In this document: in pieces, positions 46,472 through 54,979 of the stretch
How positions within the stretch are numbered: position 1 is the first letter of the stretch
Layout of the letters: each line of letters begins with the position of its first letter
Assembly (NCBI GenBank): GCA_965214955.1
Contig: CBDCCU010000005.1
Coordinates: forward strand, 1-64,000
Direction of reading: 5' to 3'
Length of the DNA stretch: 64,000 nucleotides
From: Aliikangiella sp965214955
Lineage (GTDB): Bacteria > Pseudomonadota > Gammaproteobacteria > Enterobacterales > Kangiellaceae
The notes under the pieces: model-generated
What the model was told of the DNA's origin: nothing
Seen by the model: only the letters and a program-made list of their open reading frames with translations
The model's database searches: none
Position numbers and translations under genes: made by a program

Positions 46472-46819
46472 ATGAGTAGTAATTTGCCACATAATAATCC
46501 CTCTATTCCTGAAGAATCGCTAACCACAGCAGAAAAACTTAATTTAGAAACCGCTGTATTAAAGTGGAAAGATTTGGCATTGTTTTTTGCCAAAGGCACC
46601 CTACTTAGAGTTGATGAGTCACAAGATCTCATTGAGGTTGCTACTTATATTGCAGATAACAACCAAACAGCACTAAAACCTTTAATAACTAACAAACTTA
46701 TTGAGTTTGCTACCGCAGAATGGGTAAAAGAGAACACCTATGAAGATAAAGAATTTTGGACACTGGTTGTTGCCCCTTATGTTATCTGTCAACCTGTAAA
46801 AGCTGAGCCTAGTCATTAA
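46472..46819 (+). CDS. DUF2288-family protein
   Basis: This 115-residue soluble protein has the DUF2288 pattern: LNLETAVLKWKDLALFFAKG, then DLIEVATYIADNN, and FWTLVVAPYVICQ at the end. Function is unknown. It follows the sensor kinase by 16 bp in the same direction, so they probably share a transcript, and it is closed by a strong terminator. Confidence 0.82.
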   Translation: MSSNLPHNNPSIPEESLTTAEKLNLETAVLKWKDLALFFAKGTLLRVDESQDLIEVATYIADNNQTALKPLITNKLIEFATAEWVKENTYEDKEFWTLVVAPYVICQPVKAEPSH

Positions 46820-46856
46820 ATTACTTCTAATAATCAAAGCAAACAACAAGCATAAA

Positions 46857-46881
46857 AAAAGCGAGCTAAATGCTCGCTTTT
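46857..46881. terminator. bidirectional rho-independent terminator
   Basis: AAAAGCGAGC (46857-46866) pairs with GCTCGCTTTT (46872-46881) around TAAAT. The stretch of A before it also serves as a U-tract on the minus strand, so it can end the DUF2288 gene and the leftward transporter operon. Confidence 0.92.
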
Positions 46882-46912
46882 AAATAAAAGGATTTTTTAT
46901 CAGCTTACTGAC

Positions 46913-47104
46913 TTACCAAAGCAATACGGTTAAAAAATCAACCACACCATTTTTACAAATTTGAGCGCCATCATCCGCTAATCTTTCCACTGGGTAGCCT
47001 TGAGTTTGCAGAACCGTAAACACGGTAGTAAGCATTGCAACAGCAACTAATAAACTTACTTTACTGGTTTTTTTTGCGCTTTTTCTATTGAGTAACATAT
47101 CCAT
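46913..47104 (-). CDS. small exported or membrane protein, unknown
   Basis: This 63-residue frame begins MDMLLNRKSAKKTSKVSLLV and has one hydrophobic segment (VSLLVAVAMLTTVFTVL) after a basic stretch, like a signal or anchor. GAGGTG lies just upstream as a plausible ribosome site. It follows the ABC permease gene by about 80 bp on the same strand and ends at the terminator. I recognise no family; coding status is moderately supported by position only. Confidence 0.45.
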   Translation of the reverse strand: MDMLLNRKSAKKTSKVSLLVAVAMLTTVFTVLQTQGYPVERLADDGAQICKNGVVDFLTVLLW

Positions 47105-47185
47105 TCACCTCTAAAGTTACTTAATTATAATCCCATACTTACCGTTTTAACTCAAGGCTGATAGCCTCAGTACATCCCGCTAAAC

Positions 47186-48106
47186 CTAAGATTCATCGCG
47201 GAATCGTCTGGTAAAGATTGCAGCGGTTAAAAATACTGCCGCAACACCTAAGCCAATATAAAACTCACTGCTAGCTATTACACTACTTGCACTGGCAAAA
47301 ATATTACCATCAAACATATCGCCACCAACAATGTAGTGCAGACTAGAGTTTTGAATAGCAAGTGTCTTGGCAATTTTAACGCCTATCATTTCAATAAATT
47401 CCGAACTTCTGAAAAAATAACCTTCAGCAACCGCAATTAAAATAATAGGTAGCACACCCCATAAAAATGCCACTCTATTAGCCCAAGCCGAAGCTAGCAT
47501 CATCCATGCCCAAATCGGTGCTAACCATAAACTGGCAACAATTAATGAAAATAACTTTGAAAACCATACACTAAATAAATTTGCTGAACTCCAAACCGTT
47601 GCTCCAGATGAGCCGCCAAACCACCAAGCAACTGTGAAAAATAACATTTCAAAGAGGTTAAATAATACAATCACGCCAAAATAACAAAGTGGAACTAAAA
47701 TAGTGATAGACACAAATTTAGAAAGTACCGTTTGCGTATCTGATACTGGTAATGACTTCCAAAACAAAATGCTACGATCTTTACGTTCATCGTATAAAGA
47801 GCCAAGAGCATAGAAAAGACAAATAATTAATGAAACTAAGCCAAATACTAGCGCGGGGGTTAAAACGGTTACTTTAACAATTTTCTCTCTGTAGGCTTGT
47901 TGCATAGAATCAAATTTCGCAACGCCTTTTGAAAGCTCATTGCCCAGACTAAAGCTTTCACCTTCACCAATAAGCACACCATCACCACTAAAGATCCCTA
48001 ATATCATAATTGCAGCAAAAGCTATCGCCATAATAAGTGGTGTTCTTAACATTCCACCTTGATGCTCCCAAAACTCTCTTTTTAATAATGCTTTAAAAGT
48101 TTTCAT
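47186..48106 (-). CDS. ABC-2 type transporter permease
   Basis: This 306-residue membrane protein has six hydrophobic segments: an N-terminal one after LLKREFWEHQGGMLRTPL, and others near 85-105, 125-150, 175-205, 215-230 and 280-300. LYDERKDRSILFWKSLPVSD is typical of ABC-2 permeases. It overlaps the ATPase gene by one base (TAATG) in a gntR-ATPase-permease operon. The substrate is unknown; the YtrA-type group handles antibiotics or envelope stress. Confidence 0.88.
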   Translation of the reverse strand: MKTFKALLKREFWEHQGGMLRTPLIMAIAFAAIMILGIFSGDGVLIGEGESFSLGNELSKGVAKFDSMQQAYREKIVKVTVLTPALVFGLVSLIICLFYALGSLYDERKDRSILFWKSLPVSDTQTVLSKFVSITILVPLCYFGVIVLFNLFEMLFFTVAWWFGGSSGATVWSSANLFSVWFSKLFSLIVASLWLAPIWAWMMLASAWANRVAFLWGVLPIILIAVAEGYFFRSSEFIEMIGVKIAKTLAIQNSSLHYIVGGDMFDGNIFASASSVIASSEFYIGLGVAAVFLTAAIFTRRFRDES

Positions 48107-48960
48107 TATTTATCCTCCTTCATTTTGGCAACAAATAAATCGGCAACACTTGGAGAGTGAAGTTCACCCAATTGGGCTAGCTTTTCACGCTCAACCCCTT
48201 CAAATAAAAATACTTTTCTGCCAAATACATCTCTTTCTATTACGGGGTTTAATGCCAATGCTTGCTCGGCATCTTCGCGGCTAACCATTACTTCTACATA
48301 GTTTTCTGCTACTTCATCCATAGATGCATCAAGCACGATTTCACCATCTTTAATAAAAATTAAATCGGTTAAAAGATTTTCAATCTCTTCAATTTGGTGA
48401 GTAGTTACCAAAATACTACGTCCTTCATCAAAAAACTCAGCTAATAATTGATTATAAAACTCTTTACGATACAAAATATCTAATCCAAGAGTCGGCTCAT
48501 CTAAAACTAATAAATCCGCTTCAATTGACATAACTAAAGCTAAATGAAGCTGAGTGACCATCCCTTTCGATAAATGCTTAACCTTAGACTTCATGTTAAT
48601 TTTTGTTTTACTTAAGAATAACTTCGCTCGCTCAAGATTAAAGTGAGGGTGTACTTCGGTAACAAATTCAACTGCATCTTTAACTTTTAGCCATTTCGGT
48701 AATAAAGCAACATCGGCAATAAAACACACCTTTTTCATTAGCTGATCGCGCTGTTTACTAGGGTTTAAGCCTAACACCTCAAGCTCACCATCAAATGAAG
48801 TTAAGCCCAAAATAGCTTTTAATACGGTAGTTTTACCTGCGCCATTAGGGCCAACTAAGCCCACTATTTTTCCGCGTTCAACAACAAAGTCTACGCCTTT
48901 TAATGCTTGGTAAGAGCCGTAAGACTTTTTTAATCCTTTTGCTTTTATTATTACGCTCAT
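48106..48960 (-). CDS. ABC transporter ATP-binding protein
   Basis: This 284-residue ATPase has Walker A LVGPNGAGKTTVLK, the signature region HLSKGMVTQLHLALV, Walker B ADLLVLDEPTLGLD and the H-loop TTHQIEE. It is paired with the ABC-2 permease and overlaps the gntR gene by 4 bp (ATGA). The signature LSKGM replaces the standard LSGGQ, as in many GntR-linked ABC-2 ATPases. Confidence 0.93.
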   Translation of the reverse strand: MSVIIKAKGLKKSYGSYQALKGVDFVVERGKIVGLVGPNGAGKTTVLKAILGLTSFDGELEVLGLNPSKQRDQLMKKVCFIADVALLPKWLKVKDAVEFVTEVHPHFNLERAKLFLSKTKINMKSKVKHLSKGMVTQLHLALVMSIEADLLVLDEPTLGLDILYRKEFYNQLLAEFFDEGRSILVTTHQIEEIENLLTDLIFIKDGEIVLDASMDEVAENYVEVMVSREDAEQALALNPVIERDVFGRKVFLFEGVEREKLAQLGELHSPSVADLFVAKMKEDK

Positions 48961-49331
48961 GCGTTACCTCCAACTTCATCGCTTTGAAGCTTTAACTCAT
49001 CTAAAGTTAAGCCTAGACGCTCAATTCTAATCATTATTTTTGGCCATTCAACGTCTAGAAATTGTCGTTTTTCTTCATCGAATAACTTATTTTTTGCCCC
49101 ATCTGTTACAAACATGCCTAACCCTCGCTTTTTTTCCAATACTTCTTCATCCACCAACTCTTGGTATGCTTTTGATACGGTTAAAGGATTAATATGATAA
49201 TCCGCCGCTACTTGGCGCACCGATGGTACAGCCTCTCCCTCAGCCACTTCACCATCAATAATTAATTCGATAACCTTTTCTTTAAGTTGGCGAAAAATGG
49301 GGGTTTGGTCATTCCACTTCATCGCGTTCAT
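48957..49331 (-). CDS. GntR-family repressor, YtrA subfamily
   Basis: This regulator of about 124 residues has a GntR winged helix (PIFRQLKEKVIELIIDGEVA, PSVRQVAADYHINPLTVSKA) and a short C-terminal helical domain typical of YtrA. The start is uncertain: I choose the ATG at 49331, though one at 49322 or a GTG at 49343 are also possible. It is the first gene of its operon, and a matching palindrome lies at 49366-49389. Autorepression and effector release are expected from the family. Confidence 0.88.
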   Translation of the reverse strand: MNAMKWNDQTPIFRQLKEKVIELIIDGEVAEGEAVPSVRQVAADYHINPLTVSKAYQELVDEEVLEKKRGLGMFVTDGAKNKLFDEEKRQFLDVEWPKIMIRIERLGLTLDELKLQSDEVGGNA

Positions 49332-49365
49332 AGGCCCTCTCACTGGTTAAGTTTTCCACCTCTAT

Positions 49366-49389
49366 GGTGTTATATATAACTATAACACC
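49366..49389. promoter_or_regulatory. palindromic operator of the GntR/ABC operon
   Basis: GGTGTTATA (49366-49374) and TATAACACC (49381-49389) form a perfect inverted repeat with six bases between. It lies about 35 bp upstream of the gntR start. Reading minus, TATAGT inside it can serve as a -10 element, so repressor binding would block transcription. This fits the GntR/YtrA operator style, but no site has been shown here. Confidence 0.8.
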
Positions 49390-49502
49390 AACGCACCCAA
49401 TAACCAAACACTAATTATTTCAGATCATTAACCTATAAGTAACTGTATTAAAAGAAATTTTAAGCTTATAATAAACAAACTAACACATTTTTTAACATTT
49501 AA

Positions 49503-50435
49503 ATGCCTTCAAAAAACGACATACTCAGTATGTTACTGATCAGTATTTGCTTGCTATTAATAGCCTTTGGCTTCATTAATTTTACCTTTGCATTATTTAG
49601 CGGCATTGCAATCGCCTTAGCTTTTGCTGTTCCTTACCAAAAAACTATCCAAGCCGCATCTAGCTTTTTGTTAAAGCTATCAATTGTTTTACTTGGTGCT
49701 AGCATAAACTTTGATGAGGTAGTAATTTCTGCCAAAAGCGGCTTTTGGCTTACTTTAATTTGCTTAACAATCACACTTATTGTTGGGCTAATCATAGGAA
49801 AACTACTCAAACTTGAGCCCAAATTAACACTATTGATAACCGGTGGAACCGCTATTTGTGGTGGAAGCGCAATTGCCGCTTTAGCGCCAAGCATTAAAGC
49901 AAAACACTCATGTATTGTTACTTCAATTACAATCATATTTTTACTCAACGCTAGCGCTTTAGTTATATACCCCATTATTGGTCACTGGTTACAACTATCG
50001 GCAACAGACTTTGGACTATGGGCAGCTTTAGGCATTCACGATACATCATCGGTGGTTGGCGCAGCGGCTAGTTTTAATGAAAGCTCATTACAAGTTGCAA
50101 CCAGTAGCAAACTAGCAAGAACCCTTTGGATTATTCCCATAGTATTTATTGCTAGCCGCTTCTTTCAATCTAACAATAATAAAATTGAGTTTCCTTTTTT
50201 CATTATTTTATTTATTCTCGCCAGTATATTTACAACTTACATGCCTTTTGATGATTCTTCTATAAAAGTGATAAAAACCGTGGCTAAATCGGGTATGGCA
50301 ATGAGTTTATTTTTAATTGGCTTGGGGTTTTCTCGCTCAATGTTGCAAGAAATTGAGCCAAAAGCATTAATACTCGCTATATTGCTGTGGATTTTAATCT
50401 CTGTATTATCCATTAGCCTTATTCTGTATTTTTAG
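49503..50435 (+). CDS. YeiH/UPF0324-family membrane transporter
   Basis: This 310-residue membrane protein has about ten helices. LLGASINFDEV, GGTAICGGSAIAALAPSI and LGIHDTSSVVGAAASF are typical of the YeiH family (putative sulfate exporters). The E. coli yeiH gene is linked to a LysR regulator and others, none of which are here. It lies 22 bp before nudC in the same direction. Transport function is inferred from the family only. Confidence 0.86.
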   Translation: MPSKNDILSMLLISICLLLIAFGFINFTFALFSGIAIALAFAVPYQKTIQAASSFLLKLSIVLLGASINFDEVVISAKSGFWLTLICLTITLIVGLIIGKLLKLEPKLTLLITGGTAICGGSAIAALAPSIKAKHSCIVTSITIIFLLNASALVIYPIIGHWLQLSATDFGLWAALGIHDTSSVVGAAASFNESSLQVATSSKLARTLWIIPIVFIASRFFQSNNNKIEFPFFIILFILASIFTTYMPFDDSSIKVIKTVAKSGMAMSLFLIGLGFSRSMLQEIEPKALILAILLWILISVLSISLILYF

Positions 50436-50457
50436 TTTAGCTAAGATGTGAGCCTGT

Positions 50458-51399
50458 ATGAACACTATTCAAAACTCAATTATGGGAATTTCTCCAATTG
50501 ATCGTCATGCTCAAATTCGCCACAACACAAAAGCGCTGGCTGAAATTGCCAGTAGCCCACAATCAAAATATTTGATTTGGGTAAATGATAAAATACTTAT
50601 CGCTAATAATAACGACAGCTTTTTTTCCTATTCACAAATTTGCGACTTTATCACAGAGCAGTCTGAGTTAATTTACCTAGGCAAAGAGCAAAAAAGCCAT
50701 TATTTCAGCTATCAATTATCTACGCTACCAAACGGTTTTAATGAGTCTGAGCTGCATAGCTTAAGAAGCATTGCTCTATTAGCCAGCCATAGTGAGGCCA
50801 ACTTATACTTTCATTCTCAAGGTCTATTTAATTGGCATAAAAGTCATCAATTTTGTGCTAACTGTGGTCATAAAACTCATCTAACACTCGCAGGACACAG
50901 CAGAAAATGTACAAACGCTCAATGCGGTAGAGAACATTATCCACGCACTGATCCAGCAGTCATTTTTTCAGTATCCAACAATCAAACACCTGAACCTGAG
51001 TTTCTACTAGCAAGACAGGCAAGTTGGGATGAAAATCGATATTCAGTGCTAGCGGGCTTTGTTGAGCCAGGTGAGTCGCTAGAAAACGCAGTATTTAGAG
51101 AAGCTTATGAAGAAGTCGGTATTGATCTCCACACTACTCGCTATGTTGCCTCGCAGCCTTGGCCTTTTCCTGCCTCAATTATGGTTGGCTTTGAAGCCGT
51201 AACAAAAACCAGTGAGATAACTCTAATTGACAAAGAAATAGAACATGCCATGTGGCTTAATGCTAAGGAAATAACCAACCAACTATTAAGCGGAGAGCTT
51301 AAACTCCCCTATTCGGTTTCTATATCTTGGCATTTAATTAACCGCTGGTATCAATCTCAAACGGGAAACTCACTTAGCACTATTCAACAAACACAGTAA
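50458..51399 (+). CDS. nudC: NAD(H) pyrophosphatase / NAD-RNA decapping Nudix hydrolase
   Basis: NudC cleaves NADH and can remove NAD caps from RNA. The 313-residue protein has the zinc ribbon FCANCGHKTH and KCTNAQCGREHYPR, then the Nudix box GFVEPGESLENAVFREAYEE and the NADH signature SQPWPFPASIM. The first 100 residues form the divergent N-terminal domain. It lies between the YeiH-type gene and the thioredoxin-like gene. Confidence 0.95.
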   Translation: MNTIQNSIMGISPIDRHAQIRHNTKALAEIASSPQSKYLIWVNDKILIANNNDSFFSYSQICDFITEQSELIYLGKEQKSHYFSYQLSTLPNGFNESELHSLRSIALLASHSEANLYFHSQGLFNWHKSHQFCANCGHKTHLTLAGHSRKCTNAQCGREHYPRTDPAVIFSVSNNQTPEPEFLLARQASWDENRYSVLAGFVEPGESLENAVFREAYEEVGIDLHTTRYVASQPWPFPASIMVGFEAVTKTSEITLIDKEIEHAMWLNAKEITNQLLSGELKLPYSVSISWHLINRWYQSQTGNSLSTIQQTQ

Positions 51400-51405
51400 T
51401 CACTT

Positions 51406-51951
51406 ATGCTAAAAAACATCTTCACTGCTAAAAAGCTTGCTACAGGCGCTTTCCAAGTGCTCGTTTTTATCGGTGTATTTTATTTAGCCAGCCAGTGGCA
51501 ACAACGCAATATGTTAGATACTAATGTGCAATCTATTGTGCCAACACTAGCATTGCCAAATATTAATGGCACAACGCAAACAACTAACTTTCATGATGTT
51601 AAAAAGCCTCAACAAAAAACATTAGTCTACTTTTTTGCACCTTGGTGCACCGTTTGCCATTACTCTGTAGATGCTTTAGAGTCAATTAAACAAAGTACAC
51701 CTCAAGAAGATCTAAATATTGTGATGGTGGCTCTTAGCTGGAAAAACATTGAAGAAGTTAAGACTTTTTTAGATGAGCACAAAATCACCGTCCCCGTGTT
51801 ACTCGGTACCAATCAAACTGCTTCAGATTATAAAATAAACGGTTTTCCCAGTTACTACTTGATTTCTAACAAAGGTGAAATTATTGCAAAAGATATGGGT
51901 TTTACCACCCAAGCAGGTATAAAATTACGGTTACTAGCCAGCAAAATTTAG
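51406..51951 (+). CDS. TlpA-like membrane-anchored thiol-disulfide protein
   Basis: This 181-residue protein has an N-terminal anchor (LATGAFQVLVFIGVFYLASQ) and a thioredoxin fold. LVYFFAPWCTVCHYSVDAL carries the redox Cys-Thr-Val-Cys, and NGFPSYYLISNKGEI is the conserved cis-Pro region. It is probably periplasmic and reduces or oxidises partner thiols. It follows nudC by 6 bp and converges on feoC with 13 bp between. Confidence 0.86.
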   Translation: MLKNIFTAKKLATGAFQVLVFIGVFYLASQWQQRNMLDTNVQSIVPTLALPNINGTTQTTNFHDVKKPQQKTLVYFFAPWCTVCHYSVDALESIKQSTPQEDLNIVMVALSWKNIEEVKTFLDEHKITVPVLLGTNQTASDYKINGFPSYYLISNKGEIIAKDMGFTTQAGIKLRLLASKI

Positions 51952-51964
51952 TCCGTGAGCCGTT

Positions 51965-52222
51965 TTATTTTGCTTGTGTATAAATACTCTTTTGTGCGGT
52001 TTGTCTCCATTTATATAACACTTTATTCTCACTAGGCTCATCACAAGAGCCACAGCTTGTGCCGCAAAATTCACCTAATTCTATGGTTTGAATATTGCCT
52101 TTTGCTTTCCATTTTTCCAGCATTGACAACATAACTAGTTCCGAAACGTAAAAGTGCCTTGCTAAATCAGTTAGTGTCATTTGCTCACGTTGCTGTAATA
52201 ACGCTTTTATGTCCATTAACAT
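51965..52222 (-). CDS. feoC: FeoC-like iron-sulfur winged-helix protein
   Basis: This 85-residue protein has the FeoC winged helix (MTLTDLARHFYVSELVMLSM) and the Cys-rich loop CGTSCGSC. FeoC protects FeoB and may sense oxygen through the cluster. It is the last gene of feoABC, 21 bp after feoB. Two closely spaced Met codons could begin it. Confidence 0.88.
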   Translation of the reverse strand: MLMDIKALLQQREQMTLTDLARHFYVSELVMLSMLEKWKAKGNIQTIELGEFCGTSCGSCDEPSENKVLYKWRQTAQKSIYTQAK

Positions 52223-52243
52223 TATTTTTTTCTCCCTTGGTAA

Positions 52244-54556
52244 TTAGGCTGTTGCCAACTTTGTCGTTTCGCCTCGCTTGCCAATATGTTTAAGCATCAT
52301 AAAGTTTGCTATGTGCAAACTTAAAAACAAAACAATCCAAAACATAGCCATGCCAGTATGCGTTGTTAACTGACCAAGCTGATAACATACTGTTGCTAAA
52401 CTATAAGCTAAGAAGGTACTCCAAAGTATAGTAAACCCAGTCCACTTACCGCCAGTTTCTTTAAACGTTGCCCCTAATGCCGAAACACAAGGCGAATAAA
52501 GTAAAATAAAGAGTAAAAAAGCAAAGGCGCCTACACTGCCGTCAAATGATGTTTTTAGAATATCAAATAAATCTAAATTAACCTCTTGATCTTCGGCTAT
52601 CACTTTAACGTCACTTTCAGCGGCTGCGCCAATACCCACAGGATCGCTCCAACTGTTGGGTATTTCGCTTAGGTTTTCGGGTATGGTGGCAAATGCTTCA
52701 TTTAAACTCTCGCTTAAACTAAAAGGCTTTTCATTGGCTTGCGCGCTTTTTAATTGAGTTGAATAAAGATTATTAATGGTGCCCACCACTACTTCTTTGG
52801 CAAAAATGCCAGTAAAAATTCCCACCGTTGCTGGCCAGTTATCTTCTTTGATCCCCATTGGTGAAAAGACGGGAGTAATGGTTTTACCAATATTGGTTAA
52901 AACTGATTTTTCACTGTCTTCATTGCCAAAAGAGCCATCGGTTCCTAGCGAGTTTAAAAAGCTCAAAACTACAACTACAATCACAATCAGCTTACCTGCT
53001 CCCATCACAAATGAGCTAAGCTTTTCCCAAGTTTTAGTAAATACATTGCGTAAATTTGGCCTGTGATAAGCGGGCAGCTCCATAACAAACGGTGTATTTT
53101 CACCTTGTAGCAAAGTATGTTTGAGTAGCAATCCTGTTAAAACCGCAACGATTATTCCAATAAGATAAATGGCAAAAACTAAGTTTTGTGCATTGTCAGG
53201 AAAAAATGCCGCCGCAAATAAAATATAAACAGGAAGCCTTGCGCCACAAGAAATAAACGGGCTCATCATAACGGTCATAATTCGATCTTTTTGATACTCT
53301 AACGAGCGAGTAGCGTAAATTGCAGGAACTGTGCAACCTAAACCCACCATTAAAGGAATAAAAGATTTACCTGGTAAACCAATAGATTGCATAAACCTAT
53401 CCATCACAAAGGCTCCACGGGCTAAATATCCGGTGTCTTCCAAAACAGCTAAAAATAGATATAGCGTAGCAATAATGGGAATAAAGGTAGATACCACTTG
53501 AACCCCACCGCCAACACCATTGGCAATAATAGTAATAAGCCAGTCGGGCAGTCCAATATCGGCTAACCAAATACTATTGGCATCAACTAAAACGGCACCA
53601 ACCGCTTGGTCAAAAAAGTCGATAAAAGCGCCACCAAAATTAATGGTAAATACAAACATTAAATAGGTTACCAACAAAAATAATGGCACACCCAAAAACT
53701 TATTAAGGAAAATACTATCTAACTTAGCCGATAGGCTACGAGAAGCTTGTCCGTTTTTATTAACACAGGCTTCAATCCAGTAAAGTATTTTATTAAAGCG
53801 TGCTTCAGCAACCGCAATATCAAGATCGTCACCATAAGACTTATCCATAAGCTGCCTAGCTTTTCTAACTGACTCTTCATTGGCTTGGTCAACTGAATAA
53901 GATTGATCTTCTAAAACCCTTAATGCTAACCATTTTGCCCGCACTTTATTTTTTTCGGCATACTCGCTTAATGTTTGGCTAAGCTCAGTAAATACACCAC
54001 TAAGAGGCTCTTTAAATGTTAGTTCAAAATCAACAATAGGCTGAGGAGTTGTTATTAAATTGCAGATAGATTCTTTAACTATTTTGGCATACTTACCTTT
54101 GTTTGCATTAATTGGAATAACAGGACAACCCAACAGGTTTTGCAGCTCATTAACATTGATAATGATTTTTTTCTTTTCGGCAATATCAGTCATATTGAGC
54201 AATACCACCATCGGTTTACCAATTTCTAGCAATTGAGTGGTTAAATAAAGATTACGCTCAATATTGGCAGCATCAATAATATTAACAATAAGCTCTGTTT
54301 CACTCGATAATATAAAGTCTCTTGCGACCTTTTCATCAAGCGCAACAGATTCATCAACTACATCCAGTGAATAAGTACCCGGCAAATCGACAATTGAAAT
54401 AGTTTGCTCATCAACTTTAAATTTGCCTACTTTTTTTTCAACCGTAACACCGGGCCAGTTTCCAACCTCTTGGCGAGCACCAGTTAACAAATTAAACAGG
54501 GTTGTTTTTCCACAGTTAGGATTACCGCAGAGCGCAATAGTGGCAGATTGATTCAT
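52244..54556 (-). CDS. feoB: ferrous iron transport GTPase
   Basis: FeoB imports Fe(II) through the inner membrane. The 770-residue protein has an N-terminal G domain with LCGNPNCGKTTLFNLL, VDLPGTYSLD and LLNMTD. A helical domain follows, then Gate regions with VGLGCTVPAIYATRS, MSPFISCGARLPVYILFAAAF and a C-terminal core. It is preceded by feoA (18 bp) and followed by feoC. Confidence 0.97.
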   Translation of the reverse strand: MNQSATIALCGNPNCGKTTLFNLLTGARQEVGNWPGVTVEKKVGKFKVDEQTISIVDLPGTYSLDVVDESVALDEKVARDFILSSETELIVNIIDAANIERNLYLTTQLLEIGKPMVVLLNMTDIAEKKKIIINVNELQNLLGCPVIPINANKGKYAKIVKESICNLITTPQPIVDFELTFKEPLSGVFTELSQTLSEYAEKNKVRAKWLALRVLEDQSYSVDQANEESVRKARQLMDKSYGDDLDIAVAEARFNKILYWIEACVNKNGQASRSLSAKLDSIFLNKFLGVPLFLLVTYLMFVFTINFGGAFIDFFDQAVGAVLVDANSIWLADIGLPDWLITIIANGVGGGVQVVSTFIPIIATLYLFLAVLEDTGYLARGAFVMDRFMQSIGLPGKSFIPLMVGLGCTVPAIYATRSLEYQKDRIMTVMMSPFISCGARLPVYILFAAAFFPDNAQNLVFAIYLIGIIVAVLTGLLLKHTLLQGENTPFVMELPAYHRPNLRNVFTKTWEKLSSFVMGAGKLIVIVVVVLSFLNSLGTDGSFGNEDSEKSVLTNIGKTITPVFSPMGIKEDNWPATVGIFTGIFAKEVVVGTINNLYSTQLKSAQANEKPFSLSESLNEAFATIPENLSEIPNSWSDPVGIGAAAESDVKVIAEDQEVNLDLFDILKTSFDGSVGAFAFLLFILLYSPCVSALGATFKETGGKWTGFTILWSTFLAYSLATVCYQLGQLTTHTGMAMFWIVLFLSLHIANFMMLKHIGKRGETTKLATA

Positions 54557-54574
54557 AATAAAAAGACTTTTAAG

Positions 54575-54820
54575 TTATGTAATAGCACCAAGTAACTCAA
54601 CTTGAATACCTTGAGCTTCATTTTTTCTAAGACTTAAAGAGAAACCTCGTAAGGAAAGCTCTAGTGGCCCACCCATAGGCGCTTTACGAGTAATTTCAAT
54701 TTCAATACCGGGAGTAACCCCCATTGATAAGAGCTTTCGCCTAAAGACTGAACCAGCCGCTCCCAAGCTAACCACTTTTACTCGGCTTTTAGCCTCTACA
54801 TCGGCCAAACAATAGAGCAT
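54575..54820 (-). CDS. feoA: ferrous iron transport protein A
   Basis: FeoA is an 81-residue SH3-fold cytoplasmic protein that helps FeoB. SLGAAGSVFRRKLLSMGVTPG and PLELSLRGFSLSLRKNEAQ are conserved. GGAGA about 6 bases before the ATG is the ribosome site. It is the first gene of feoABC; two large palindromes lie in its 159-bp upstream region. Confidence 0.93.
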   Translation of the reverse strand: MLYCLADVEAKSRVKVVSLGAAGSVFRRKLLSMGVTPGIEIEITRKAPMGGPLELSLRGFSLSLRKNEAQGIQVELLGAIT

Positions 54821-54843
54821 TCAATTTTCTCCACATGAACTAA

Positions 54844-54867
54844 CGTATTTAACTAAAGTTAAATACG
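54844..54867. promoter_or_regulatory. palindrome upstream of feoA
   Basis: CGTATTTAACT (54844-54854) and AGTTAAATACG (54857-54867) are perfect complements two bases apart. The site is 24 bp from the feoA ATG, so it overlaps the 5' untranslated region or core promoter. The sequence does not look like a Fur box. It could be an operator or an RNA hairpin. Confidence 0.6.
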
Positions 54868-54902
54868 AATTATTTTCAAACAGATTAACAAGAAGGAGAT
54901 AT

Positions 54903-54928
54903 ATCACCCTGATCATGATCAGGGTGAT
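54903..54928. promoter_or_regulatory. 26-bp palindrome with FNR-like core upstream of feoA
   Basis: A perfect palindrome with 13-base arms, ATCACCCTGATCA and its complement. Its core CTGAT-CATG-ATCAG differs from the FNR consensus TTGAT-N4-ATCAA only at each outer base. FNR control of feo is established in E. coli, so FNR-type regulation is plausible. No U-tract follows on either strand, so it is not a standard terminator of the gene upstream. Confidence 0.55.
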
Positions 54929-54979
54929 AGGAAGAAATTACTGAGTTTAAGAATAATGTTAAATTTTTATGGTTACAAC

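Noticed and set aside
54903..54928. Terminator for the TldE-like gene
   Set aside because: The palindrome has no loop and no U-tract on either strand, so it fits an operator better.
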